A stretch of 64,000 bases of DNA from contig NZ_JAIVFS010000044.1 of the NCBI RefSeq assembly GCF_020829645.1, forward strand, positions 1 through 64,000, in the 5' to 3' direction. A program made the position numbers and the translations under genes. Positions 26,186-35,300 of the stretch are shown here, one piece after another (positions within the stretch are counted from its first letter, which is position 1; every line of letters starts with the position of its first letter). Under the pieces are notes generated by a model. The model ran no database searches. It saw only the letters and a program-made list of their open reading frames with translations, and had not been told where the DNA came from. This DNA comes from Nostoc mirabile CHAB5784. Lineage in GTDB: Bacteria > Cyanobacteriota > Cyanobacteriia > Cyanobacteriales > Nostocaceae.

Positions 26186-26258
26186 ACAAACCTGGAGGTT
26201 CTTGGCTCTTTGCTTTGCCTGTTAAGGTTGAGTAATGGCAAAGAATCTCCGGGTTTGT
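26186..26258 (+). terminator. long hairpin after cpeA
   Basis: ACAAACCTGGAGGTTCTT (26186-26203) pairs with AAGAATCTCCGGGTTTGT (26241-26258) with only two non-Watson-Crick pairs, followed by TTTTGTCTT. An inner CTTTGCC/GGCAAAG pair competes with its base. This probably ends or attenuates the abundant cpeBA transcript, so less of it continues into cpeYZ. Confidence 0.7.
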
Positions 26259-26304
26259 TTTGTCTTAATAAGATTCGGCAAGCTGACAGATGATATATCT
26301 ATAT

Positions 26305-27630
26305 ATGGATAAACGCTTTTTTAATTTTTTTAATCTCACAGAAGACCAGGCGATCGCTCTTTTGAATACGCCTCAAGACCAATTGAGTGAGGATGATTCA
26401 CGTTATATTGCCGCTTCTCATTTAATCAATTTTCCCACAGAGCGATCAATTAAGGCGCTGATGCGGGCAGTGCAGCAAACTGATCCCTCGTTGGATAACC
26501 GCATCGTCCGCCGCAAGTCGGTAGAGACTTTGGGGCGACTGCAAGCTGAGTCAGCCCTGCCAGTGATCCGCACCTGTCTTTTTGATGAAGACTGCTACAC
26601 TGTGGAAAATGCCGTTTGGGCGATCGGTGAAATTGGGACTCAAGACCCTGATATTTTAGAAGATGTGGCTCAATTGCTGGATAAACCAGGGCAAACCTAC
26701 CGTGTAATCATCCACACACTCACAAAGTTTAATTATCAACTTGCCCTAGAACGAATTCGCAAATTTGTAGATGATGGCGATCCACCGACAGCCAGTGCGG
26801 CAATGGCCGCAGTTTGCCGTTTAACTGGCGACTATTCCCAGATGGGGAAGGTAGTGGCAATGTTACAACACCCAAATGTGTTAGGACGGCGGTTGTCTAT
26901 CCAAGATTTAATGGATGCCCGTTACTATGATGCAATTCCCTATATTGCCCGATGTCCAGTATCTTTGGTGTTTCGGCTACGAGGAATTCGGACTTTGGCA
27001 GAAGCCGGAATCGCTGCGGGAGCAACTTTTGCCACGATTCAACCTCATTTAGAGCAGACGTTATACGACCACCCAAATGATCTGAGTTTGGTGCATAGTT
27101 ACCCAAGCCCCCCTACTTTACCAGTTCTGATTCGGGGGTTGTATGAAACAGACTTTGGGCGCTGTTATTTGGCAGCTAAAACCATACTTGACCATCACGC
27201 CGATGCTGCTCCTGAGGCTTTGTTTGCTACCTACGCCGAAGAAGCAAATAATGATTATGGTGCCCACTTCCATGTGATAAAGCTGTTCGGTTGGTTGAAA
27301 CATTCCCCAGCTTACGATTTACTAGTTGAAGGCTTGCATAACAAACAACCACAATTTCAAAAATCACGGGCAGCAGCAGCCATCGCTCTTGGTGAACTCG
27401 GCGCTCCACGGGCAATTCCCGAACTGAAAGCCTGTCTAGAAACCAAAATTTGGGATCTGAAGTATGCGGCGTTGATGGCGCTGGAAAAACTTGGTGATAC
27501 CAGTGGTTATGAACAAGTCACCAATGATGATGATTGGCTAATTCGCGAGAAAGCCAAGTCAACCCCTACGGGGAATTCAAAAGTCAAAATTAATCACACC
27601 AATGATAAATCCAGAGGCTTGAATTATTAA
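26305..27630 (+). CDS. cpeY: phycoerythrobilin lyase CpeY
   Basis: This 441-residue protein is built of HEAT repeats (E/F lyase clan). CpeY with CpeZ attaches phycoerythrobilin to alpha-phycoerythrin at Cys82 in Fremyella. The N-terminus MDKRFFNFFNLTEDQAIALL begins at the ATG at 26305; an ATG at 26290 is an alternative adding five residues. Repeats such as LGRLQAESALPVIRTCLFD and AIALGELGAPRAIPELKACL are clear. It follows the cpeBA hairpin and precedes cpeZ by 136 bases. The last 30 residues are polar and look unstructured. Confidence 0.93.
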   Translation: MDKRFFNFFNLTEDQAIALLNTPQDQLSEDDSRYIAASHLINFPTERSIKALMRAVQQTDPSLDNRIVRRKSVETLGRLQAESALPVIRTCLFDEDCYTVENAVWAIGEIGTQDPDILEDVAQLLDKPGQTYRVIIHTLTKFNYQLALERIRKFVDDGDPPTASAAMAAVCRLTGDYSQMGKVVAMLQHPNVLGRRLSIQDLMDARYYDAIPYIARCPVSLVFRLRGIRTLAEAGIAAGATFATIQPHLEQTLYDHPNDLSLVHSYPSPPTLPVLIRGLYETDFGRCYLAAKTILDHHADAAPEALFATYAEEANNDYGAHFHVIKLFGWLKHSPAYDLLVEGLHNKQPQFQKSRAAAAIALGELGAPRAIPELKACLETKIWDLKYAALMALEKLGDTSGYEQVTNDDDWLIREKAKSTPTGNSKVKINHTNDKSRGLNY

Positions 27631-27766
27631 TGTTGTTTGACTTTTTCTGTTCTCCATAAATTAAGAATGGTGCTAGTATCCTGATTTTTTTAGTTCACAG
27701 AAAAAGTACCGAGTGCTGAGTTGAGAGATTAATTGCACATTTTTGATAATTTATTAAAACCTTGTT

Positions 27767-28381
27767 ATGTCCACAGAAGAACTATTCCAACAACTGAAAC
27801 ACCCCAACCCCCACCTACGCGAGCAAGCAATGTGGGCATTGGCTGAGAATCCCGATGAGACAACTATTCCCCGGTTGATGAGTATTCTCGATGAAGAGGA
27901 TACCACCTATCGACGAGCTGCCGTCAAAGCTCTAGGAGCGATCGGCCATGATGCAGTGACTCCTCTAGTTGAAGCCTTGCTCAATAGTGATAATGTCACC
28001 GTCCGGGGAAGTGCCGCCAAAGCACTGGCACAAGTCGCCATTAATCATCCAGATGTTCCCTTTGCAGCTGAAGGTGTGCAGGGTTTAACGACTGCTCTCA
28101 ATGACCCCAATCCTGTAGTGCATATTGCTGCTGTCATGGCTCTAGGTGAAATTGGTTCTCCCGTGGTGGATGTTTTGATTGAAGCATTGCAAACCACAGA
28201 CAACCCAGCGCTGGCAATCTCTATCGTGAATACCCTTGGCTCAATTGGCGATCGCCGAGGTGTGGAAGTATTACAATCCCTCATTCAGGATGAATCCACT
28301 GACTCCTATGTACGCGAGTCTGCCACTAGTGCATTATCTCGCCTAGAAATGACAATGAAGTTTCAGCAGGCAGAAAAATAA
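27767..28381 (+). CDS. cpeZ: bilin lyase chaperone CpeZ
   Basis: This 204-residue protein is made of HEAT/PBS-lyase repeats (LREQAMWALAENPDETTIPR, YRRAAVKALGAIGHDAVTPL, VHIAAVMALGEIGSPVVDVL). CpeZ acts with CpeY, and in Fremyella is thought to hold phycoerythrin apoproteins for several lyases. It is the second gene of cpeYZ. Transposase remnants follow directly. Confidence 0.93.
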   Translation: MSTEELFQQLKHPNPHLREQAMWALAENPDETTIPRLMSILDEEDTTYRRAAVKALGAIGHDAVTPLVEALLNSDNVTVRGSAAKALAQVAINHPDVPFAAEGVQGLTTALNDPNPVVHIAAVMALGEIGSPVVDVLIEALQTTDNPALAISIVNTLGSIGDRRGVEVLQSLIQDESTDSYVRESATSALSRLEMTMKFQQAEK

Positions 28382-28447
28382 TACCCACAGGACGAAAAAC
28401 AGCTTTTTTGTTTTGATGTTATATCAAGTTCGGATAATCACTTATAA

Positions 28448-28888
28448 TTAAGACACCCTTGTTTTTGGCCACCAGTGGTAGCAAGTTAAACCAGAGATTA
28501 AATCATGCTGTGTCATCAATTTGTGGCAACGAAGCACTAATAGAGCTTCTAGTTCATCTAAAGAATTCCAATTTTCTTGCTCTACGCGATCGCTCATCCC
28601 ATGTTCTGGTCGAGGAACACGCAGCCTATATGTCATTTGTTGTAGATACTCCCATGCTCTGTGCCGAGTTATACGTTTCCCTGTCAGTTAACTTAACCAA
28701 TCTGCCACTTTTCGACCATTCCACAACCCTCCATCTGGTGCTTTGTCTTCCAGTACTTGCCACAGTTGCGCTTGTTCTACATCTGTTAAGTTTGGTTCTT
28801 TACCTGGGTTATGATACCGTTGGTCTGCTAGAGCGCTCGTGTCAAACTGGTTATAGCACAATACGCTTGGGTTAAGGCTGAAAGTCAT
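28448..28888 (-). pseudogene. IS630-family transposase, N-terminal part with a stop
   Basis: The minus strand encodes LTDVEQAQLWQVLEDKAP, then GGLWNGRKVADWLS, an in-frame TAA, and in the same frame LTGKRITRHRAWEYLQQMTY, RLRVPRPEH and HDLISG before ending at 28448. This is the helix-turn-helix half of an IS630-type transposase. The premature stop and missing DDE half make it inactive. Confidence 0.75.
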
Positions 28889-28919
28889 GTAAATTAGACA
28901 TTGTTCCTAAGAATGGAAG

Positions 28920-29110
28920 TTGAGTGTGGTGCATCTCAAGGATTTGTCGTTAGTGTCTCCTGATATACAAAGTGGTGACCTGCTTAAAGCAATCGAGACG
29001 GCGATTCCAGCAAAGATAATCGAACAGGTGTAAGCGTTGCTCGCCGAAGGCATCGCAAATACCCAAACAGAGGAAGAACGCAAGCGATCGCAAAAGAGCG
29101 CAATTAGTAG
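28920..29110 (+). pseudogene. decayed IS4-family transposase, N-terminal part (copy 2)
   Basis: The plus strand encodes VVHLKDLSLVSPDIQSGD, LKAIETAIPAKIIEQV, a stop, a repeat insertion (LLAEGIA), then NTQTEEERKRS. It is clearly related in DNA and protein to the remnant at 23493-23820 and has the same orientation. Confidence 0.6.
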
Positions 29111-29313
29111 CACTTTTTCCGTTACATATCTCGTACAGTGCCATTAAGCGTTCGCGAGTCCGAGCATGATCTGCTTTCAATGCAACACTCTCAAGACAGA
29201 GGCACTTTCATTCCAGCGATCGCATTCTACTTTGAGCATCCCTGTTTCATTCTCTACACCCACTTATTCACAGTAATATGTTTTCTAGAAAAACTCCAGT
29301 TTTCAAAATGGAT

Positions 29314-29382
29314 TTCGATCCAGTCGAGCGTGAACAGCGTTCGTTCGACGCTGGAGGAGACGCGCATGTAGCCGACCAGCAT
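29314..29382 (-). pseudogene. possible Tn3-family resolvase/transposase chimera scrap
   Basis: On the minus strand an ATG at 29382 opens MLVGYMRVSS, the usual start of Tn3-type resolvases. It is followed directly by VERTLFTLDWIE, a segment typical of the C-terminal part of Tn3-family transposases. Only about 23 codons are left before the sequence becomes AT-rich host DNA. It marks the left edge of the high-GC island. Confidence 0.45.
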
Positions 29383-29484
29383 GTGCGGAAAACCCTCGAT
29401 TGAGCCTTCCCCTACAGCTATCCAATCCGACAGGGTTTGTCGCGTAAAATCCGCCAGACAATCCATGATCGTCCCAACGCGTCG

Positions 29485-29522
29485 CCTGCCTGTCGGCAAA
29501 CATTAGTTTGCCGACAGGCAGG
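29485..29522. repeat. 17-bp perfect inverted repeat
   Basis: CCTGCCTGTCGGCAAAC is followed by ATTA and its exact reverse complement. It lies downstream of the TetR gene (read on the minus strand) and could act as its terminator or be part of a mobile-element end. Confidence 0.6.
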
Positions 29523-29620
29523 TGTCGATCCAACCAAGACGTTTGCGTTGATATCCGCGTTGCCCAAAATCGGTCGTTCGTCCAGCCGCGACGTGTCGAG
29601 AAAGCTTCAACCCGATCGCG

Positions 29621-30244
29621 TTACGGTTGTGGCGAAGGCGCGCAAAGTCCGCCTCGGATCAGCGAGGAAAATGCTTCAGCAGCTTCCTTCTCGCTGCAAT
29701 GACCACCGATCATCATGACCGAGAGCGCTTCGCCCGCCCCGATAAGACCGACACAGCGCCGTTGTAGTTCATCGGGCGGCAGCGTGCTGTGCGGCTCAAG
29801 CGCCGATACGAACAACTGGACATACCCATCTATCAGCTCTTGGTGCACCGCGCCCATTGCCTCGCTGCCCGACAGCGCCGCGCCCACCGCGTGCCATTCG
29901 CCACTCGTATCCACGGAACAGTGGATATAGGCGGTCGCGAGGACATCGGCAGTGTCCTCCAAGTTCCGTTGGACGCTCCTCAAGGCTTCACGCAGAGCAT
30001 TCGCCTGTTCCTTGTCGAGCGACTTGTAGAGTTCGGTCAACAGCCCCGACCGTGTGCCGAAGTGTTCGTACGGGATTGGCTTGGAGACTCCGGCACGAGC
30101 GGCCAGGTGTCCCAGTGTCAGTCGATCGGCCCCTTCCTCGCGGACAATGACGAGTGCCATATCAAGCAACTGGCGCCGTCGATCCGCTTTCGAGAGCCGG
30201 CCAGGAACCGTCTTATGCGCTTCCGGTCCGGAAGAGTGTTTCAC
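29621..30244 (-). CDS. TetR/AcrR-family transcriptional regulator
   Basis: This 207-residue repressor has an N-terminal helix-turn-helix (about 20-66: ALVIVREEGADRLTLGHLA, GVSKPIPYEHFGTRSGLLT) and a ligand-binding C-terminal domain (about 85-200). It is divergent from an NAD(P)-binding oxidoreductase gene across about 110 bases with a clear inverted repeat, so it probably represses itself and that gene. GC content is well above that of the surrounding cyanobacterial genes and HIP1 octamers are absent, suggesting transfer from a proteobacterium. Confidence 0.88.
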   Translation of the reverse strand: MKHSSGPEAHKTVPGRLSKADRRRQLLDMALVIVREEGADRLTLGHLAARAGVSKPIPYEHFGTRSGLLTELYKSLDKEQANALREALRSVQRNLEDTADVLATAYIHCSVDTSGEWHAVGAALSGSEAMGAVHQELIDGYVQLFVSALEPHSTLPPDELQRRCVGLIGAGEALSVMMIGGHCSEKEAAEAFSSLIRGGLCAPSPQP

Positions 30245-30270
30245 GATCCAGATTTCCCCCTTGCAATACC

Positions 30271-30309
30271 TACCATTAGTAGGTTACTGTTAGTAGGTTA
30301 CTAATGGTA
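30271..30309. promoter_or_regulatory. operator-like inverted and direct repeats between tetR and its divergent gene
   Basis: TACCATTAGTA (30271) and its inverted copy TACTAATGGTA (ending 30309) flank the motif AGTAGGTTA, which occurs at 30279, 30293 and again at about 30320. The arrangement is what is expected of a TetR operator covering both promoters. Confidence 0.65.
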
Positions 30310-30355
30310 TCCTACGGATAGTAGGTTATGTTACCAAAGATTGAAAGGTATCACA

Positions 30356-31363
30356 ATGTCACTAGCTCCCATTCTCTTGGTCGGCGGTTCCGGGATTGCT
30401 GGCTGCTGCACAGCCCAGTATCTTCGTGCTGCCAGTCCCGACGTTCCTCTGCTGATTGGCGGTCGCAATCTTGCTAAGGCAAAAGAGGTCGCAGCCGAGA
30501 TTGAAAACGCCGAAGGCGTAGCGCTCGATCTCGCAGCCGATGATCTTGGCCTCGGCGAGCGCCCAGTCAGTGCCGTCGCCGTCTTTCCGAAGGACGACAG
30601 GATCGCCGGGCTCCGTTTCGCGCAGGCACGCGGCGTGCCGCACATCAGCATCTCTGGAGGCATCACCGAGATCGGCCCCGAAGTAGCGGCCTACATACAC
30701 AAGCCGGATGCCGCGCCGGTCGTCCTCGGCGCCGAATGGTTCGTGGGCGCCACGACGGTCTCTACGCTCGAGTTCGCCAAGGAGTTCGGCCGGGTCCACG
30801 ACATCGCCATCGGCGCGCTGCTCGACGAGCAGGATACCGGCGGTCCGGCGACAGCCGTCGACCTAGAGCGCCTGACGAAGACCATGCCCGCGGCGCTTAC
30901 TCGTCGCGACGGCGCCTACTTCTGGCGCGTCGGCGACGATGCCAAGGCCCAGTTCCGCGCCGCCGACGGCACCGAGATGGAGGCCTCTGCCTTCACCCCC
31001 TATGACGTTGTCGGCCTAGCGACCGCGACCGGCGCGCCGAACGTTCAATTCAATCTCGCGATTGGGGTGAGCTCGACGCGACGCCGCGGGGAGCCGATGT
31101 CGACCGAGATCGTCATCGAACTCGCCGGAGAGGATCATGCGGGCCAGCCTCTTCGCACCCGCCACGCCGTTCTCCATCCGAAAGGAGCGATGCCGCTGAC
31201 CGCTCTCGGCGTTGCAATGGTTCTCGAAAGGCTCGTCGGGCTTGACAACAAACCGGCAACCCTCCCTGGCCTCTACTTTCCCTATCAGCTTCTTGAGCCT
31301 GCGGCCTATTTTGCCCGTCTCGAAAAGATCGGCGGAACGGTCATGACACTGGATGTGCTCTGA
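30356..31363 (+). CDS. saccharopine-dehydrogenase-like NAD(P)-binding oxidoreductase
   Basis: This 335-residue protein has an N-terminal Rossmann fold (ILLVGGSGIAGCCTAQYL, with GGSGIAG) and the general layout of the saccharopine dehydrogenase NADP-binding family. The substrate is unknown. The ATG at 30356 with AAAGG just before is preferred over a TTG at 30341. It is divergent from a TetR regulator, a common arrangement in proteobacteria. High GC and lack of cyanobacterial sequence signatures point to horizontal transfer. Confidence 0.8.
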   Translation: MSLAPILLVGGSGIAGCCTAQYLRAASPDVPLLIGGRNLAKAKEVAAEIENAEGVALDLAADDLGLGERPVSAVAVFPKDDRIAGLRFAQARGVPHISISGGITEIGPEVAAYIHKPDAAPVVLGAEWFVGATTVSTLEFAKEFGRVHDIAIGALLDEQDTGGPATAVDLERLTKTMPAALTRRDGAYFWRVGDDAKAQFRAADGTEMEASAFTPYDVVGLATATGAPNVQFNLAIGVSSTRRRGEPMSTEIVIELAGEDHAGQPLRTRHAVLHPKGAMPLTALGVAMVLERLVGLDNKPATLPGLYFPYQLLEPAAYFARLEKIGGTVMTLDVL

Positions 31364-31815
31364 CGAGTAACGATTCCGTCCTGCTTCCCGATGGCAGCGG
31401 CGGACAGCTCTGCAAGATCGCCGCCTTGGCCGCGCGCTCGCGGTTCGGATATGCCGCTCCCTATTGCGACATACGATAGGAAAGCCCTTTGGGGCCGGCC
31501 GACAAGTTGGGACACACCGACCCCATGCGATTGGTCTGACTCAGTCCATTTTCGGCCTTGTGAACGGCGGCGCTGATTCACGTAGCTAAAACCGTCCGCT
31601 TCTCCACCGGTTCGCGCGAGAAGCGGACGGTCCGCTTTCCACCCTACCTCGCTGTTTCCAGACGGTCTGAATACCGCCCAGCCAAGCCATTCCTTACCGT
31701 ATATCTGTGCCCGTTCTATGTGCTGACCCCTGCCTGTTGTCAGGAGAATCCTTAACATTTCTTTACAGCGTGTCCCATTTTACACGTATTTCGTCATGAC
31801 CCCAGGTTTAACTCA
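31364..31815. other. right-hand part of the high-GC island, no convincing gene
   Basis: About 450 bases, high-GC up to about 31740. Frames here (for example 31306-31758 on the minus strand) have no recognisable motifs. A 14-bp perfect hairpin lies within. The composition turns cyanobacterial near 31760-31800. Confidence 0.5.
31591..31631. terminator. 14-bp perfect hairpin in the high-GC island
   Basis: ACCGTCCGCTTCTC (31591-31604) and its exact reverse complement (31618-31631) enclose a 13-base loop. It lies 228 bases after the oxidoreductase gene. There is no U-run, so termination is uncertain; it could also be a repeat end. Confidence 0.45.
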
Positions 31816-33123
31816 TTAAACTTTTCTAATCGTAGGAGCATTTAAATAAGCCTGAGGATTCTCCGGGTCAAACTCCAGACCATTAAAAAATTTCTCTACG
31901 CCCCGTGATGTATTTGGCGGAATCGCTTTTTCTTGACCAATCAGTTTAGCTGCTTCTCGCCACAAATCTTCGCGATTTACAGCCTCAATTAAAGGTTTAG
32001 TCTGAAATTCTGGGGAACGATGCCCCCATCGCATATCTTCAATTAAAAACCACAAATCATGGCTTTTGTAAGGGTAGGAAGCATTATCGCGCCAAAACTT
32101 AATCGCATGAGGACTATTTTCTACGACGCGACCGTTTCCATAATCAAACTTACCCAGTAAGCGATCGCGAAGTAAATCACTTTTGACTCCTATCCATTGG
32201 CGTTGTGAGAGAATGCTTACCATTTCCTCCTTATTTTCAGGGCGATCGCACCACATCTGAGCTTCCAAAACAGCAGCTAGCAGGGCTTTAGCTGCTTTAG
32301 GATGCTTATCTACCCAGTTACCACGCATGGCGAGTGCTTTTTCAGGGTGATTGTTCCACAACTCTCCACTAGTTACAGCTGAGTATCCAAGCTTCTGTTT
32401 AATCAAACGATGATGCCAAGGATCGACCACACAAAAACCATCCATCGTCCCACCGCGCATGTTAGCTACCATTTGAGGCGGTGGTACCACCATCAGGGAT
32501 GCATCTCGTTCCGGATCAATACCGCCGTAAGCAAGCCACCAGCGCATGAAAAAATCTCCTGTTACCCGTCGATAGGGAATAGCAAAGCGGGAGATTTCTC
32601 CAGTCAACGCCTTCTGAGCCAAAGCTGATTTGAGGGCAAAACTGTCCAAACCAAGATTTAAATTTTTATGGGCATTGGCAAGTGAAATTCCTTGTCCATT
32701 CAAATTCAAACGAGCCAGGATATATATAGGTATTTTACGACCGTATGTAATCTCTCCTGTAGCGATCAGGTATGTCATGGGAAAGAGTAAATGGGCACCA
32801 TCCAAGCCACCATCGGCTGAACTTAACATCAGTTTGTCACGCGTAACAGCCCAAGAAGCTTGCTTATTTACCTGGACATCAGGCATACCATACTTAGCAA
32901 AAAAGCCTTTAGCTTTGGCAATGATTAAAGGAGAGCAGCTGGTAACGGCGACGAAGCCCAGTTTAGCGGTTGTCACCTCAGGAGTATCGCTATAACCAGC
33001 ATATACACCTGAACTCAACTGGGTAAGAGGGGAGCCAGAAGTGCCACGATGGGTTATGGTTTGAGTCAGTAGTGCTGCTGCACCTGTGGTTGCTAAAAAT
33101 TTGCGTCTGGAAAGCTTTGCCAT
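31816..33123 (-). CDS. ABC substrate-binding protein, NrtA/CmpA family, Tat-exported
   Basis: This 435-residue periplasmic binding protein belongs to the nitrate/bicarbonate/sulfonate group. The N-terminus KLSRRKFLATTGAAALL has a twin-arginine signal, so it is exported folded. The body contains ALRGNWVDKHPKAAKAL-type text (ALAMRGNWVDKHPKA) as in NrtA/CmpA. The permease and ATPase genes lie upstream on the same strand, in the order permease-ATPase-binding protein. The solute (nitrate, nitrite, cyanate, bicarbonate or a sulfonate) cannot be fixed from the sequence. Confidence 0.85.
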   Translation of the reverse strand: MAKLSRRKFLATTGAAALLTQTITHRGTSGSPLTQLSSGVYAGYSDTPEVTTAKLGFVAVTSCSPLIIAKAKGFFAKYGMPDVQVNKQASWAVTRDKLMLSSADGGLDGAHLLFPMTYLIATGEITYGRKIPIYILARLNLNGQGISLANAHKNLNLGLDSFALKSALAQKALTGEISRFAIPYRRVTGDFFMRWWLAYGGIDPERDASLMVVPPPQMVANMRGGTMDGFCVVDPWHHRLIKQKLGYSAVTSGELWNNHPEKALAMRGNWVDKHPKAAKALLAAVLEAQMWCDRPENKEEMVSILSQRQWIGVKSDLLRDRLLGKFDYGNGRVVENSPHAIKFWRDNASYPYKSHDLWFLIEDMRWGHRSPEFQTKPLIEAVNREDLWREAAKLIGQEKAIPPNTSRGVEKFFNGLEFDPENPQAYLNAPTIRKV

Positions 33124-33286
33124 ATCGATTCATCTCTTGCAAGTAAACAAATATATATACTTTGATAGTAATAAGCTAATCGTTATTTAAATTGCATCTC
33201 TGTATAACAGTATCCCCATGTTTTTCTAGCAAATTTAACTATGCAATTTAAAATGCCGTTATGGTGGTAATTACGAATTCCACTAA

Positions 33287-33362
33287 TAGAAAATTAAGGA
33301 CTAAAGTCCTTAATTTTCTAAGCACTAAAGTGCTTACTACAAACTTTTCATTACTAGCTTAG
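33287..33362. repeat. palindromic dispersed repeat, forward copy
   Basis: A 16-bp perfect hairpin with an AA loop (TAGAAAATTAAGGACT and its reverse complement, 33287-33320) is followed by AGCACT-AA-AGTGCT (33321-33334) and TACAAACTTTTCATTACTAG. The same sequence occurs inverted at 48949-49008. It lies between the ATPase and binding-protein genes of the transport operon. Confidence 0.75.
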
Positions 33363-33394
33363 ATATTGTACTAGCCAAGTTTGTGTGATAGAGT

Positions 33395-34222
33395 CTAAAC
33401 TGATTTAGGCAAAACGCTTAAAACTTGGCTTTCTATATATTTAACCTGCTGCTGTCTGTGCAGAAATTGCATCATCTCATGCCGGAGTGCATGATATTTA
33501 GTACTATCCATAATCTCCGTCGGGAACCGAGGATATACAAAAGGCACTTCCAAAACTTGATCGATAGTTGCACCAGGGCCATTTTTCAACATTACCACGC
33601 GATTGGAGAGCAATAGTGCCTCATCCACATCATGAGTAACCATCATGGCAGTGATATCGTTTGTATTACAAATATGCATCAACTCAGTTTGCAGAGAACT
33701 ACGAGTCAGAGCATCCAAAGCTCCAAACGGTTCATCCAAAAGTAGCAGCTTGGGCTTAATCGCTAAGGCTCGTGCTAACGCCACTCGTTGCTTCATTCCG
33801 CCAGAAAGTTGTGTTGGTTTTTTGCGAATGGCATCTTTCAGCCCCACCATTTCCAGGGAATCAGCAATTAGCTGATAGCGTTCTTTCTTGGATTTATGAC
33901 GCATTACCTTATTAACAGCTAAGGCAACATTGTCCCAAGCAGTTAACCAAGGTAAGAGGGAATAGTTCTGAAACACCATCATCCGATCGGAACCGGGTCT
34001 GCGTACTAATTGACCGTCAACTTGCACATAGCCTTGTGTTGGTTTCTCCAAGCCAGCCACAATATTAAGTAAAGTAGACTTACCACAACCGGAATGACCG
34101 ATGAGGGAAACAAAATCTCCCGGCATGATTTTCAGGTTAATATCTTGGAGGACAAGATTTTTACTACCATCCGATAGTTTAAATTCCTTTTCTATCCCTT
34201 TAATTTCAACAAAACTAGACAT
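33395..34222 (-). CDS. ABC transporter ATPase, NrtD/SsuB/TauB type
   Basis: This 275-residue ATPase has Walker A GHSGCGKST (near residue 43), signature LSGGMKQR and Walker B LLLLDEPFGALD. It also has the H-loop VTHDVDEALLLS typical of the nitrate/taurine uptake family. It is downstream of its permease gene (54 bases apart) and upstream of the binding-protein gene. The C-terminus has no regulatory NrtA-like domain, unlike NrtC. Confidence 0.9.
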   Translation of the reverse strand: MSSFVEIKGIEKEFKLSDGSKNLVLQDINLKIMPGDFVSLIGHSGCGKSTLLNIVAGLEKPTQGYVQVDGQLVRRPGSDRMMVFQNYSLLPWLTAWDNVALAVNKVMRHKSKKERYQLIADSLEMVGLKDAIRKKPTQLSGGMKQRVALARALAIKPKLLLLDEPFGALDALTRSSLQTELMHICNTNDITAMMVTHDVDEALLLSNRVVMLKNGPGATIDQVLEVPFVYPRFPTEIMDSTKYHALRHEMMQFLHRQQQVKYIESQVLSVLPKSV

Positions 34223-34276
34223 ATTTATTATGTTCCTTTTATGTCTTATAGCTTAGAAGTTTTTTCTGCAAGCAGG

Positions 34277-35083
34277 CTATTCTTGTGGAGTTAATTTGAA
34301 GGATAGATAAGCCATCATTTTGTCTAGAATTAAACCAACTCCACCCAAGTAAATAATTGCCAAGATGATTTCACTAATATCTGAGTTGTTGTATGCATTG
34401 ACGATAAAAAAGCCAATTCCGTCGTAAGAAAGCAACATCTCAGCTGCAACAACAGCTAACCAAGATAGACCGAGTGCAATCCTTAAGCCTGTGAAAATGT
34501 AGGGAAGTGTAGCAGGCAGTAATATTTTAAAAAAGTTCTCAAAAATTGTGAGTCCTAAAATCTTGGAAACGTTGGTGTAATCTCTAGGAATCAATTGCAC
34601 ACCCAAAGCAGTATTAAGGATGATTGGCCAAATTGCCGTGATAAAGATTACAAAGATGGCTGAGGGATCGGGTTTGAGGAAAATAGCCTGAGCAAGAGGT
34701 AGCCAAGCCAGAGGCGCAACCGGACGCAACAGTTGGATAATTGGGTCGAATGCGAGTCTAGTAAATTTGTTCAAGCTAATAATAAAACCAACAAAAATAC
34801 CTACTATTGCAGCTAGGGAGTAGCCAAAAACCACTCGTCCAAGGCTGTCAATAACCAACCAAAACAATCCTTTGTTATTACCTCCCTTGTTAAAAAAGGG
34901 ATCGATAATTAAGTCCCAGGTATCAGTTATAACCTTAAAAGGAGAAGGCAGTGATGTTTCAGGATTTAAGCTGATTAAATACCATACAATTAACAGAATT
35001 ATGATGCCAAAAACAGAGGGAATAATTTTCTTATATTGCTTGTATAAACTATGGTATATATCATTTTTACTGTTTATCAACAT
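34277..35083 (-). CDS. ABC transporter permease, NrtB/SsuC type
   Basis: This 268-residue inner-membrane subunit has about six membrane segments and the EAA-type cytoplasmic loop around TLPYIFTGLRIALGLSWLAV. The segment AAEMLLSYDGIGFFIVNAYN is typical of the nitrate/sulfonate/bicarbonate permeases. It is the first gene of the three-gene uptake operon. Confidence 0.9.
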   Translation of the reverse strand: MLINSKNDIYHSLYKQYKKIIPSVFGIIILLIVWYLISLNPETSLPSPFKVITDTWDLIIDPFFNKGGNNKGLFWLVIDSLGRVVFGYSLAAIVGIFVGFIISLNKFTRLAFDPIIQLLRPVAPLAWLPLAQAIFLKPDPSAIFVIFITAIWPIILNTALGVQLIPRDYTNVSKILGLTIFENFFKILLPATLPYIFTGLRIALGLSWLAVVAAEMLLSYDGIGFFIVNAYNNSDISEIILAIIYLGGVGLILDKMMAYLSFKLTPQE

Positions 35084-35300
35084 TGAGTCAAATCCTCAGG
35101 TATAACAATACTAGTTGCATTAAGATCGTACCTATTTGGATAAAAAATAAAAGAATAAATATAGCCAATTAAAATTTGATAAAGTATACAATTTAACTCT
35201 CAAATTTAGCTATAGAATCTGTTTTACTTTCGACTTATCCTATTTTTTACAGTTTGATGATGCAAATCTTTTTGGGAGAGCGATCGCAACTTAAATTCTA

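Noticed and set aside
29715..30304. Several long plus-strand frames opposite the TetR gene
   Set aside because: High-GC shadow frames; the minus-strand frame has a clear TetR helix-turn-helix.
31306..31758. 150-codon minus-strand frame in the high-GC island
   Set aside because: Long frames arise by chance in high-GC DNA; the text has no domain, overlaps the end of the oxidoreductase gene and covers a hairpin.
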